Source: CAKPSH01 sp964634355
GTDB lineage: Bacteria > Bacillota > Clostridia > TANB77 > CAG-508
DNA: 37,974 nucleotides
Reading direction: 5' to 3'
NCBI GenBank assembly: GCA_964634355.1
Contig: CAZWIF010000004.1
Location: forward strand, 1 to 37,974
The notes beneath the pieces were generated by a model. The model worked only from the letters and a program-made list of their open reading frames with translations, ran no database searches and was not told the DNA's origin. Shown here piece after piece: positions 8,049 through 17,272 of the stretch. The first letter of the stretch is position 1, and each line of letters opens with the position of its first letter. The position numbers and the translations under genes were made by a program.

Positions 8049-9104
8049 ATGCTATGTTCACTAATTATGGCGGGGGGAAAAGGCACTAGATTTTGGCCAG
8101 AGTCTACGTCTAAAAAACCAAAACAGTTTTTGAGTTTGATAAGCGAAAAAACGATGATACAAATGACTGTTGAGAGAGTAAAAAAAATAATGAGTATAGA
8201 TAAAATTTTTATTGTAACAGCAGAAAGATATAAATGGTTAGTTTCAGAACAGATACCTGAATTACCAGAAAAAAATATAATAATAGAACCAATGGGAATG
8301 AATACAGCTCCATGTATTCTATTATCAACTTTGTATATAAGGCAGATATTTAAAGATGCAACTATTGCAGTATTATCTTCTGATGCAGCAATAGATGATA
8401 ATGATGCCTTTTGCAAAGATTTATTGTTAGGAGAAAAATTTATAGAAAAAGAAGAAAAAGATGCAATAGTTACTATAGGGATAACACCAAATAGACCAGA
8501 AATAGGATATGGATATATAAAATATCCATTAAATGAAAAGAATAAATTGATAAAAAAACCTATAAAAATTGAAAGATTTGTTGAAAAGCCAAATTTAGAA
8601 AAAGCAAAAGAGTATCTTGAAGCGGGTAACTATCTGTGGAACGCAGGTATTTTCATTTTTAATGCAGAAACAATATTAAGAGAATTTGAAAAGAGATGTA
8701 AAGATACATATAGGATTTTAAAAGATTTACCAGCTATAGATAATCCTAAATATATGGATAACTTGAAGGAAAGATATGCTTTGTGTGAATCCATATCTAT
8801 AGATTATGCAATTATGGAAAAGTCAAAGGCTGTTTATGTAATTCCAGGTGATTTTGGCTGGGATGATGTTGGAACATGGGCTGCTTTAAAAAGATATATA
8901 ATTCCAGATGAGGATAATAATTACATTAAAGGAAATGTGGATGTGTATGATTCAAAAGAAAATATTGTATATACAGGAAACAAGAAAGTCATTCTTTTGG
9001 GAATTGAAAACGTTTTTTGCATAAATTCAGAAGATGCTATAATAATAGGAAATAAGGAAAATTTATCAGAAGTTCATGAACTTAGAAAAAAATACGATTT
9101 TTAG
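8049..9104 (+). CDS. manC: Mannose-1-phosphate guanylyltransferase (GDP-mannose pyrophosphorylase)
   Basis: Makes GDP-mannose from mannose-1-P and GTP. The N-terminal nucleotidyltransferase signature MAGGKGTRFWPES (residues 7-19) is intact, and FVEKP (177-181) followed by YLWNAGIFIF matches the sugar-binding part of the family. The position usually occupied by PADH reads SSDAAI here (around 110-115), a deviation worth noting. At 351 residues it is the single-domain form without an isomerase domain, consistent with a separate manA. AAGGAG just before 8042 is too close to ATG 8043 and well spaced for 8049. It is the first gene of the long operon, and gmd follows after 12 bases. Confidence 0.92.
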   Translation: MLCSLIMAGGKGTRFWPESTSKKPKQFLSLISEKTMIQMTVERVKKIMSIDKIFIVTAERYKWLVSEQIPELPEKNIIIEPMGMNTAPCILLSTLYIRQIFKDATIAVLSSDAAIDDNDAFCKDLLLGEKFIEKEEKDAIVTIGITPNRPEIGYGYIKYPLNEKNKLIKKPIKIERFVEKPNLEKAKEYLEAGNYLWNAGIFIFNAETILREFEKRCKDTYRILKDLPAIDNPKYMDNLKERYALCESISIDYAIMEKSKAVYVIPGDFGWDDVGTWAALKRYIIPDEDNNYIKGNVDVYDSKENIVYTGNKKVILLGIENVFCINSEDAIIIGNKENLSEVHELRKKYDF

Positions 9105-9116
9105 GAGGAAATTAAA

Positions 9117-10133
9117 ATGAAGAGTGCATTAATTACAGGAATAACAGGGCAAGATGGTTCATATCTTGCAGAATTATTATTAGAAAAAGGATATAAAGTA
9201 TATGGAATAGTAAGAAGAAAAAGTAAATTAGATTTTAATAATGCAGAACATTTAAAGGATAATGTAAGAATGATTTTTGCAGATATGACAGATTTATCTT
9301 CATTAATTATGGCTATGAGAATATCACAAGCAGATGAGGTATATAATTTGGCTGCTCAGTCTTTTGTTGCAACATCATGGGAATCTCCAATTTCAACAGC
9401 AGAAATAGATGCCTTAGGTGTAACTAATATGTTAGAGGCAATAAGAGGAGTAAAACCAGAAGCCAGATTTTATCAAGCTTCAACAAGTGAAATGTTTGGA
9501 CTAGTTCAAGAGGTTCCACAAAAAGAAACAACACCTTTTTATCCAAGAAGCCCATATGGAGTAGCAAAACTTTATGGACATTGGATTACAAAAAATTATA
9601 GAGAAAGCTATGGAATGTATGCTTGCTCAGGAATTCTATTTAATCATGAATCAGAAAGAAGAGGAGCAGAATTTGTAACAAGAAAAATAACAAAAGCTGT
9701 TGCAAATATTAAATATGGATTACAAGATACATTAGAACTTGGAAATCTCAATGCAAAAAGAGATTGGGGACATTCTCAAGATTATGTAAGAGCTATGTGG
9801 TTAATGTTACAACAAGATAAAGCAGATGACTATGTAATAGCAACAGGAACTACACATCCAGTTCGTGAATTTGTTGAACTTGCATTTAAAGCAGCAGATA
9901 TGGAAATTGAATGGCATGGAGAAGGAGTAAATGAATATGCTACACTAAAGGGAACAGATAAAGTTGTAGTAAAAGTTAATCCAGAATTCTATAGACCAGC
10001 TGAAGTAGAACTATTATTAGGAGATTGTTCAAAAGCAGAAAAAGTCCTAGGTTGGAAAAGAGAAATTAGCTATGAAGACTTAGTAAAAAGAATGGTAGAA
10101 AACGATTTAAAACTAGTAAAAGAATCATTATAA
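9117..10133 (+). CDS. gmd: GDP-mannose 4,6-dehydratase
   Basis: NADP-dependent short-chain dehydrogenase/reductase converting GDP-D-mannose to GDP-4-dehydro-6-deoxy-D-mannose. The Rossmann motif GITGQDGSYL starts at residue 8; the catalytic Thr lies in ASTSEMFG (about 121-128), with Tyr147 and Lys151 in SPYGVAK. The Gmd-specific NHESERRGAEFVTRKI segment (176-191) is clear. At 338 residues it is close to the usual 340-370. GGAGG precedes the ATG. Its product is used by the reductase encoded next; a palindromic repeat sits in the gap between them. Confidence 0.95.
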   Translation: MKSALITGITGQDGSYLAELLLEKGYKVYGIVRRKSKLDFNNAEHLKDNVRMIFADMTDLSSLIMAMRISQADEVYNLAAQSFVATSWESPISTAEIDALGVTNMLEAIRGVKPEARFYQASTSEMFGLVQEVPQKETTPFYPRSPYGVAKLYGHWITKNYRESYGMYACSGILFNHESERRGAEFVTRKITKAVANIKYGLQDTLELGNLNAKRDWGHSQDYVRAMWLMLQQDKADDYVIATGTTHPVREFVELAFKAADMEIEWHGEGVNEYATLKGTDKVVVKVNPEFYRPAEVELLLGDCSKAEKVLGWKREISYEDLVKRMVENDLKLVKESL

Positions 10134-10160
10134 TCACATATAAATAATTTAATATATGGA

Positions 10161-10208
10161 AAATATGTAGGGGCACGGTGCACCGTGCCCTTGTAAAAAT
10201 TTTTACAA
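10161..10208. repeat. Intergenic palindromic repeat, copy C with AT palindrome
   Basis: Perfect 20-bp GC-rich palindrome at 10171-10190, directly followed by a perfect 18-bp AT palindrome at 10191-10208 (TTGTAAAAA and its complement). The left flank AATATGTAG is identical to copy A. It lies inside an operon between gmd and rmd, where a full terminator would be unexpected. Confidence 0.85.
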
Positions 10209-10241
10209 CATATGATAGAACCAGAAAGGAATTGATATAAA

Positions 10242-11159
10242 ATGAAAAAAGTATTAATTACAGGTGCAGGTGGATTTGTAGGAAAATATTTAATAGATAT
10301 ATTCAAAAAGGACAATTATGAGATTTTAGCATGTGATATTAATAAAAAAGAAAATTTTGATTCGGATATAAGATATGAAGATATGGACATATTAAACAAA
10401 AACATGATAAATCCAATATTAAAAGATTTCAAACCAGATTATCTAATTAATCTAGCTGCTATAAGTTCAGTAGGACTATCATGGAAAATACCTAATAAAA
10501 CAGTGGAAGTAAATGTAATAGGAACAATAAACCTATTAGAGGCAGTGCATACATATTGTCCAGATTGTAAAATACTTCTTATTGGTTCAAGTGAAGAGTA
10601 TATGATGAAAGATGTACCACTAAAAGAAACTGATGAAGTAAATGCAAACAATCCATATGGAATATCAAAGATTGCACAAGAAAATTTTGCAAAAATGTAT
10701 AAAGAAAAATATGGAATGAAGATTGTTTGTACTCGTTCATTTAATCATACAGGAGTCGGTCAACTAGATACATTTGCAATCCCAAGTTTCTGTAAACAGG
10801 TAGCTGAAATTGAGAAATCAGGAAAACCAGGTCCAATTGCCGTTGGGAATTTAACCGCATATAGAGATTTTTCAGATGTTAGAGACATTGTGAAGGTATA
10901 TAAGGCTCTATTAGAAAATGATACAGATGAGTTGATATATAATGTCGGTTCAGGGAATGCATATCAAATGCAAGAAATTTTAGAGTATATTGTTTCATTA
11001 TCAACACAAAAAATAGATATAGTTACAGACGTAGATAAAATAAGACCAGTGGATACACCATACATATGCTGTGATAACACGAAAATAAAGAAATATTTTG
11101 ATAACACAGATATCAAAAAAACAATTAAAGAATTATATGAATACTATCTAAAACAGTAA
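10242..11159 (+). CDS. rmd: GDP-6-deoxy-D-mannose reductase (GDP-D-rhamnose synthesis)
   Basis: Extended SDR enzyme reducing GDP-4-dehydro-6-deoxy-D-mannose to GDP-D-rhamnose. It has the NAD(P) motif GAGGFVG (residues 8-14), SS (116-117), the Tyr139-x3-Lys143 pair in NPYGISK, and TRSFNHTGVGQ (164-174). The last motif resembles the TRSFNH.GPGQ of Rmd proteins rather than the signature of GDP-L-fucose synthase, which is also an epimerase. At 305 residues it fits Rmd. The choice of D-rhamnose over L-fucose or GDP-6-deoxy-D-talose rests on this motif and on gmd next door, and is moderately sure. It is separated from gmd by a 108-base gap holding repeat copy C. Confidence 0.82.
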   Translation: MKKVLITGAGGFVGKYLIDIFKKDNYEILACDINKKENFDSDIRYEDMDILNKNMINPILKDFKPDYLINLAAISSVGLSWKIPNKTVEVNVIGTINLLEAVHTYCPDCKILLIGSSEEYMMKDVPLKETDEVNANNPYGISKIAQENFAKMYKEKYGMKIVCTRSFNHTGVGQLDTFAIPSFCKQVAEIEKSGKPGPIAVGNLTAYRDFSDVRDIVKVYKALLENDTDELIYNVGSGNAYQMQEILEYIVSLSTQKIDIVTDVDKIRPVDTPYICCDNTKIKKYFDNTDIKKTIKELYEYYLKQ

Positions 11160-11229
11160 AAACAAAAATTAGAACATATTTGTAACTATAAAAATATTAG
11201 ATTATCAAAATGAAAGGATGACATATATT

Positions 11230-12330
11230 ATGAAAATTGCTATTGTACATGACTGGCTAACTAATATGGGAGGAGCAGAAAATTTAATAATAAACTTTCA
11301 TGAGATGTATCCAGAAGCACCTATATATACAAGCATTTATAACCCAGACAACCTTGATGATAGATTAAAAAACATAGATGTTAGAACTAGTTTCTTACAA
11401 AAGAAGAATAAAAAGATAACAAACCATAAAAAATATTATCCTTTTATGCCAATGGCTTTTGAAAGTATGGATTTAAATGAATATGACATTATTTTGAGTA
11501 GTAGTACATGTTGTGCTAAAGGAATTATACCACGACCTGATGCAATACATATATGCTATTGTAATACTCCAATGAGATATGCATGGGAAAAAAGAGATGA
11601 GTATGTAAAGAATTCAGGAAAGTTCAAGAAAAAACTTATAGGAATATTAACGCATTATATGAGAATTTGGGATGTTACATCAAGTAGTAGAGTAGATTAC
11701 TTTATTGCAAATTCTACTGCGGTTCAAGAAAGAATAAAAAAATATTATAGAAGGGATTCTGTAGTAATAAATCCTGCTGTTAGATGTAATTTATTTGATA
11801 TAAGTGATACAGATGGAGATTATTATTTAATAGTTTCAAGATTAGTTCCTTATAAAAGATTAGATTTAGCTGTACAAGCTTGCAAAGAATTGGGAAGAAA
11901 ACTCATAATTGCAGGGGAAGGAACTGAAAAGGAGAAACTACAAGAGATGGCGAGTGGTTGTAGTAATATTAAATTTCTTGGAAGACTTTCAGATGAAGAA
12001 GTAAAAAAATACATGTCAGAATGTAAAGCACTTCTCTTTCCTGGGGAAGAAGACTTTGGAATTACACCAGTAGAAGCAATGGCATGTGGAAGACCTGTAG
12101 TTGCATATGGTAGAGGAGGAACACTTGATACAGTTATTGATGGAAAAACAGGTGTATTATTTAAAGAACAAACAGTAGAAGATGTAAAAAATGCAATGTT
12201 GAAATTAGAGTGTACGGAGTTTGATAAGCAAACGCTAAGAAAACATGCTTTAAAGTTTGATGAGGCTGAGTTTAAAAGAAAAATTAAGCAATTTATTGAT
12301 GAAAAGGTAAAGGAAAAAAATATGATATGA
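11230..12330 (+). CDS. GT4 glycosyltransferase, WbaZ-like (probable mannosyl/rhamnosyltransferase)
   Basis: Retaining GT-B fold enzyme with an N-terminal KIAIVHDWLTNMGGAEN acceptor-domain opening typical of WbaZ-type mannosyltransferases. The C-terminal GT4 donor domain has SRLVPYKRLDLA, FLGRLSDEEV and the E-x7-E region EEDFGITPVEAMACG. ATG 11230 is preferred because family members begin at MKIA; the in-frame ATG 11218 sits directly against the AAAGG ribosome site, with no spacer. It lies downstream of GDP-D-rhamnose synthesis, so GDP-mannose or GDP-rhamnose is the likely donor by context. It presumably acts on the cytoplasmic face on a lipid-linked acceptor. Confidence 0.87.
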   Translation: MKIAIVHDWLTNMGGAENLIINFHEMYPEAPIYTSIYNPDNLDDRLKNIDVRTSFLQKKNKKITNHKKYYPFMPMAFESMDLNEYDIILSSSTCCAKGIIPRPDAIHICYCNTPMRYAWEKRDEYVKNSGKFKKKLIGILTHYMRIWDVTSSSRVDYFIANSTAVQERIKKYYRRDSVVINPAVRCNLFDISDTDGDYYLIVSRLVPYKRLDLAVQACKELGRKLIIAGEGTEKEKLQEMASGCSNIKFLGRLSDEEVKKYMSECKALLFPGEEDFGITPVEAMACGRPVVAYGRGGTLDTVIDGKTGVLFKEQTVEDVKNAMLKLECTEFDKQTLRKHALKFDEAEFKRKIKQFIDEKVKEKNMI

Positions 12331-12351
12331 TATAGAATAGAGGAGAAAATA

Positions 12352-13401
12352 ATGACAATTTACTTAAATGGTAAGTTTTTAACACAAAAAATAACTGGAG
12401 TTCAACGATATGCTAGAGAAGTAATAAAAACTATAGATAATATGAATTTAAAAGATGAAATAATATTATTAATACCTCAAAATGCAATAAATGATATGGA
12501 GCTAAAAAATATAAAAACTAAAAAAATAGGAAAATTAAGAGGAAGACTATGGGAACAAATTTCATTGCCTATATTTGTAAAAAAACAAAAGTCAAAAACA
12601 CTTTTAAATCTATGTAATATAGCTCCTGTATTACTACCAGGATACATAACATTACATGATATTTCATTTAAAACAAACTCACAACACTTAAACTGGAAAT
12701 TTGTTACATATTATAAAATAATTACTAGACTTAATATAAAGAGATATAAACATATATTTACTGTGAGTGAATTCTCAAAAAGTGAAATAATAAATAATTA
12801 TCATATAGATGAAAATAAGGTTACAGTAGCATACAATTCAGCAGAACACATTAATAGTGTAGTAGCAGATTATGAAATAATAAAAAAATTGGAATTAGAA
12901 AATAAAGAATTCTTATTTTCATTGGGTAGCAAGAGTCCGCATAAAAATTTTAAATTTGTAGAAAAGTGTGCTAAAAATAATCCCGATTTATTATTTGTTG
13001 TATCTGGAGATAATAATAGTAAAATTTTTAATGATGAAGAAGAAAACAATGAAATCAAGAATATAATTTATACGGGGAGATTAGATGATGGAGAGATTAA
13101 AGCTTTATATGCTAGATGTAAAGCTTTTATGTTTCCTTCTAAATACGAAGGATTTGGAATACCACCACTTGAAGCAATAGAATGTGGATGTAGAAATATT
13201 ATAGTTTCAGATATACCTGTATTGCATGAAATATATTCTGAAAATGTAAAATACCTAAATCTAAATGATGAAGAAAATGAAAGTAAAAAAATTAAAGATA
13301 AAATAAATGAGAAAATAATAGTAGATGAAAGCATAATAAAAAAATATACATGGGAAAATACAGCAGAGACAATTATAAATAATGTAGCAGAGGCAAAATA
13401 A
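12352..13401 (+). CDS. GT4 glycosyltransferase, WbpY/WbdB-like
   Basis: GT-B fold glycosyltransferase of 349 residues. The opening IYLNGKFLTQKITGVQRYA is very like the start of WbpY/WbdB-type transferases that build D-rhamnan and mannan chains; this likeness is from memory of those families. The donor half contains FSLGSKSPHKNF, IYTGRLDDGEIKALY and EGFGIPPLEAIECG (E-x7-E). GAGGAG lies just upstream of the ATG. It is co-directional and 21 bases from the previous gene. A donor of GDP-mannose or GDP-D-rhamnose is inferred from the operon only. Confidence 0.86.
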   Translation: MTIYLNGKFLTQKITGVQRYAREVIKTIDNMNLKDEIILLIPQNAINDMELKNIKTKKIGKLRGRLWEQISLPIFVKKQKSKTLLNLCNIAPVLLPGYITLHDISFKTNSQHLNWKFVTYYKIITRLNIKRYKHIFTVSEFSKSEIINNYHIDENKVTVAYNSAEHINSVVADYEIIKKLELENKEFLFSLGSKSPHKNFKFVEKCAKNNPDLLFVVSGDNNSKIFNDEEENNEIKNIIYTGRLDDGEIKALYARCKAFMFPSKYEGFGIPPLEAIECGCRNIIVSDIPVLHEIYSENVKYLNLNDEENESKKIKDKINEKIIVDESIIKKYTWENTAETIINNVAEAK

Positions 13402-13516
13402 AAATGATAATATCAGAAATTTACTTTTAAAAAAATTTAATAAGGAGAAGGTAAATAACTGGTAAAAAAATATAATAAGAGTTGTTTAGACAGTGATTGG
13501 AGGAGAAAAAGATAGA

Positions 13517-16093
13517 ATGTGCATAACAGTTTTAGGAATAATAATAGTTATAGTATCAGTATTAGCCTTTTTTAGGAATGAAAAGTTTTTATTAAAAATG
13601 ACCATTTTTTTATCAGTATTTACAGCAGGTTCAATATTAAATACAGATATAACAAATGTTGCAATACAAATGTATAGAATACCAATGTTTTTATGGTGCT
13701 TAAAACAAGTAATAAATTTTATAAAATCAAAGCCAAAAATTAATTTACAAATTATTAAAGATATATTAAAGAATAATAAGATTTTTACCGCTTTATTAAT
13801 TTTTTCATGTACAATTATATTGAGTGGTGTTTGGTTATTTGTTTCAAAATCAAACTATACATATGAATTGTATTCAGAAGAATATGTTATAACTTTTAAT
13901 ATATCTATTTTTAAACAAATAATTGGAATATTAAAATATTTTGCATTTTGTATGATTTTATCTTTAACAATAAAAGATAAAAAAGAAATAAAAGAATTAT
14001 TAAAAACATTTGTAGCAGGATCAGTATTTGCTGTTATATGGGGATTCATACAATATATATTATATTATTTAGGAGTGGAATACCCTGCTTTTATATTTAA
14101 TAACAATAATTTATTCGATCAATGGTATACTCAAATCATGCATGGTGTAAAAAGAATATGTTCTATTGCGACAGAACCTTCAGTATTTTCATTAAACTTA
14201 TTAGGATTTTTACCAATTATATTGATTCCATGGTTGCTTAGAAAAGAGGATTATCTAAAAAAAGAATATAAATTATTAACTGTATTAGTTATAGCAACAA
14301 TAGTTTGTACTATTTTAACGACATCATCAACAGCCATTGTTGGATTAACTGTATTGATGGGTGTACTAATCATATACTTATTAATAAGCGGAATTAGAAA
14401 TAAAGAATTAGAAGAAAACAAAAAAATAATTACAAATATAGTATTGATTAGTATAGTTTCAATAATTATTGCACTTATATTAGCATATTGTGGAATGAAA
14501 ATTTATAATGTTAAATTAGTTCAAGTTGATGATTTATATAATGAGGAGAGATTATCAGATACATTAAAAGAAATGACAGTAGATAAACTATCAAGTGATT
14601 CAGGAATGGAAAGAACTAATAGGGAAATAGTAGGAATGAAAATATACATTCAATCACCAATATTTGGAGTTGGATTTGTTTCATACAGAACATATACCTT
14701 ATATACAAATATATTGGTAAATACAGGAATACTAGGATTTTTTGCATTAATATATCTATTATTTGTTGTTATTAAAAAATTAATAATAAATATGAAAAAA
14801 GACAAATGTATGGCTTTAATATTTTTATTAAGTATTTTGGGAATGAGTATAGTGTTTTTAATTAGTGTGCCTGATTTAATATATGTTTATTTTTGGGCTA
14901 TATTAGTATTAGCATACAAATATTTTGATGTAGCAGAAGATAATATAAATACGACTAAAAAAGAAAATTTAATTATAGGAATTGATGCAAGAGGATTAGA
15001 TAGGAATAAAGCAGGAATAGCAACATATATAGAACAAATTATAAAAAAAATAAACCAAGATGAAAAACAAAACAATACATACATTTTATATTCGAATAGA
15101 GAAATAAATATTGATGTAAATTTAAAGAAAAATATTATAACAAAAAATTATAAAAAACCTATTGGAACCTTATGGTTATATTTTATGCTACCAAGAATAT
15201 TAAAAAAAGATAAAGTGGATATATTTTGGGGGACTCAACATGTGCTTCCTGAAAGAAATAATTATACTGAAAATATAAAATATGTTCTAACAGTGCATGA
15301 TTTATCAAATCATAAGCTAAAAAACATAGGAGAATGGAAAAATGCAATAATTCAAAAGTCCTTCTTAAAAACAAGTTGTAAACATGCAGATACCATAATT
15401 GCAGTTTCGAAATCAACAAAACAGGATATTGTAGAATTATTTAACATACCAGAAGAAAAAATTAGAGTAGTGTATGAAGGTACGAATTTTGAAAAAAAGT
15501 GTAATTTAGAAGAAGAAAAAAATATATTAAAAAAATTTGATGTAGAAGATAGGAATTATTTATTATTTGTTAGTACTATAGAGCCAAGAAAAAATATTAT
15601 TACATTAATTAAAGCTTTTGAGTATCTAAAAGATAATGGACAAAGTAAATTAAAACTTATATTGGCTGGAGGTTTAGGCTGGAAGTATGAACCTATACTT
15701 GAAGCAATAAATACTTCAAAATACAAAAATGATATAAACCAAGCGGGATATATATCAAAAGAAGAAAAAGAATGTTTATTACACAATGCAAAAGCCTTTG
15801 TATATCCATCACTTTATGAAGGATTTGGACTGCCTATATTGGAAGCAATGGCAAATGAAGCAATAGTAGTAACAAGTAATATTTCATCTATTCCAGAAGT
15901 AGGAGGAGATGCTGCTCTATATTATAACAATGTAATGGATTATAAAGAATTAGCTACTGTAATTGAGAAAACGTTGAAAATGTCTGACAAAGAAAAAAAA
16001 GATAAAATAAAACTTGGACAAGAGCAAATAAAAAAATTCACTTGGGATAAATGTTCTAAAGAAACTTTAAAAACAATACTGGAAGATTGTTAA
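13517..16093 (+). CDS. Wzy-like polymerase fused to a GT4 glycosyltransferase
   Basis: An 858-residue two-part protein. Residues 1 to about 470 form a polytopic membrane domain with roughly ten helices and a large loop near the middle, as in O-antigen polymerase/ligase-like Wzy proteins. Features include ATEPSVFSL, TTSSTAIVGL and SPIFGVGF, which match conserved Wzy/ligase regions. From about residue 486 (IIGIDARGLDRNKAG) to the end it is a complete GT4 enzyme, with STIEPRKNI and the E-x7-E segment EGFGLPILEAM. The downstream gene is a free-standing paralogue of this half. No start codon or ribosome site exists at the junction, so it is one reading frame. ATG 13517 has GGAGGAG upstream; the in-frame GTG 13493 has none. 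It should couple sugar addition to polymerisation, but that is inference. Confidence 0.82.
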   Translation: MCITVLGIIIVIVSVLAFFRNEKFLLKMTIFLSVFTAGSILNTDITNVAIQMYRIPMFLWCLKQVINFIKSKPKINLQIIKDILKNNKIFTALLIFSCTIILSGVWLFVSKSNYTYELYSEEYVITFNISIFKQIIGILKYFAFCMILSLTIKDKKEIKELLKTFVAGSVFAVIWGFIQYILYYLGVEYPAFIFNNNNLFDQWYTQIMHGVKRICSIATEPSVFSLNLLGFLPIILIPWLLRKEDYLKKEYKLLTVLVIATIVCTILTTSSTAIVGLTVLMGVLIIYLLISGIRNKELEENKKIITNIVLISIVSIIIALILAYCGMKIYNVKLVQVDDLYNEERLSDTLKEMTVDKLSSDSGMERTNREIVGMKIYIQSPIFGVGFVSYRTYTLYTNILVNTGILGFFALIYLLFVVIKKLIINMKKDKCMALIFLLSILGMSIVFLISVPDLIYVYFWAILVLAYKYFDVAEDNINTTKKENLIIGIDARGLDRNKAGIATYIEQIIKKINQDEKQNNTYILYSNREINIDVNLKKNIITKNYKKPIGTLWLYFMLPRILKKDKVDIFWGTQHVLPERNNYTENIKYVLTVHDLSNHKLKNIGEWKNAIIQKSFLKTSCKHADTIIAVSKSTKQDIVELFNIPEEKIRVVYEGTNFEKKCNLEEEKNILKKFDVEDRNYLLFVSTIEPRKNIITLIKAFEYLKDNGQSKLKLILAGGLGWKYEPILEAINTSKYKNDINQAGYISKEEKECLLHNAKAFVYPSLYEGFGLPILEAMANEAIVVTSNISSIPEVGGDAALYYNNVMDYKELATVIEKTLKMSDKEKKDKIKLGQEQIKKFTWDKCSKETLKTILEDC
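15566..15988 (+). repeat. 423-bp direct repeat, copy 1 (in Wzy-GT4 fusion)
   Basis: Base-for-base identical to 16714-17136 at a constant offset of 1148, by line-by-line comparison. It encodes the GT4 donor-binding half. Identity falls abruptly at both edges (first mismatches at 15565/16713 and 15989/17137). Confidence 0.9.
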
Positions 16094-16110
16094 ATATTGG
16101 AGGAAATTTA

Positions 16111-17244
16111 ATGAGAATAGGGATAGATGCTAGAAATATGTACAAAAATAAGGCTGGAATAGAAACATATATAGAACAAAATATAAGAATAATTAACGAA
16201 ATGGAAAAGGATACAAATGAATATATATTATATTCAAATATGCCAGTTAACTTAAACATAGATTTGAAAGAAAAAATAAAAATAAAAAACTATAATTGTA
16301 AATTAGGCTCTTTCTGGATGTATTTTAAAATTCCTAAGATATTAAAAGAGGATAATATTGATGTTTTTTGGGGACCGAGGCATTTATTACCAAGAAGAAA
16401 TAAATATTCAAAAAACATAAGATATGTTTTGACGGTACATGATTTAGCTATTCATAAATTAAATACAGTAGGTCAACTAAAAAACACAATAGTACAAAGA
16501 TTGTTCTTGAAAACAAGTTGCAAACATGCTGATGTAATAATGGCAGATTCGAAATCAACAAAACAAGACATTGTAGAATTATTTAACATACCTGAAGAAA
16601 AAATTGAGGTAGTTTATTTAGGAGCTAATTTTGCAAATGGATATAGTATAGAAAAAGAAGAAGAAGAAACAATATTAAGAAAGTTCAATGTAGAAGATAA
16701 GAATTACCTATTCTTTGTTAGTACTATAGAGCCAAGAAAAAATATTATTACATTAATTAAAGCTTTTGAGTATCTAAAAGATAATGGACAAAGTAAATTA
16801 AAACTTATATTGGCTGGAGGTTTAGGCTGGAAGTATGAACCTATACTTGAAGCAATAAATACTTCAAAATACAAAAATGATATAAACCAAGCGGGATATA
16901 TATCAAAAGAAGAAAAAGAATGTTTATTACACAATGCAAAAGCCTTTGTATATCCATCACTTTATGAAGGATTTGGACTGCCTATATTGGAAGCAATGGC
17001 AAATGAAGCAATAGTAGTAACAAGTAATATTTCATCTATTCCAGAAGTAGGAGGAGATGCTGCTCTATATTATAACAATGTAATGGATTATAAAGAATTA
17101 GCTACTGTAATTGAGAAAACGTTGAAAATGTCTGACGAAGAAAAAAAGGATAAAATAAAATTAGGACTAGAACAAACAAAAAAATTTACTTGGGAAAAAT
17201 GTGCAAAAGAGACATTACAAATTATAACTGAAAAAGTAGAGTAA
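16111..17244 (+). CDS. GT4 glycosyltransferase, paralogue of the fusion partner
   Basis: GT-B fold transferase of 377 residues starting MRIGIDARNMYKNKAGIETY, collinear with the C-terminal half of the preceding Wzy-GT4 fusion. The N-terminal acceptor halves are clearly diverged, whereas the donor halves are identical over 141 residues (STIEPRKNI to MSD), including EGFGLPILEAM. This fits two enzymes using the same nucleotide sugar on different acceptors, or a recent gene conversion. The start is ATG 16111, placed 7 bases after GGAGGA; the frame is also open from TTG 16087, which overlaps the previous gene and is not favoured. The specific sugar is unknown. Confidence 0.88.
   Translation: MRIGIDARNMYKNKAGIETYIEQNIRIINEMEKDTNEYILYSNMPVNLNIDLKEKIKIKNYNCKLGSFWMYFKIPKILKEDNIDVFWGPRHLLPRRNKYSKNIRYVLTVHDLAIHKLNTVGQLKNTIVQRLFLKTSCKHADVIMADSKSTKQDIVELFNIPEEKIEVVYLGANFANGYSIEKEEEETILRKFNVEDKNYLFFVSTIEPRKNIITLIKAFEYLKDNGQSKLKLILAGGLGWKYEPILEAINTSKYKNDINQAGYISKEEKECLLHNAKAFVYPSLYEGFGLPILEAMANEAIVVTSNISSIPEVGGDAALYYNNVMDYKELATVIEKTLKMSDEEKKDKIKLGLEQTKKFTWEKCAKETLQIITEKVE
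16714..17136 (+). repeat. 423-bp direct repeat, copy 2 (in stand-alone GT4)
   Basis: Identical to 15566-15988. A less perfect but still very similar patch precedes it (around 16549-16608 versus 15407-15466, encoding SKSTKQDIVELFNIPEEKI), separated by a 6-base length difference. Confidence 0.9.
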
Positions 17245-17272
17245 AAATTAAGTTGAAAGGAATAGAAATAAG

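Noticed and set aside
13402..13492. AAGGAG-like ribosome site at about 13443 with no gene after it
   Set aside because: No start codon with a meaningful frame follows; probably leftover or chance in a purine-rich stretch.
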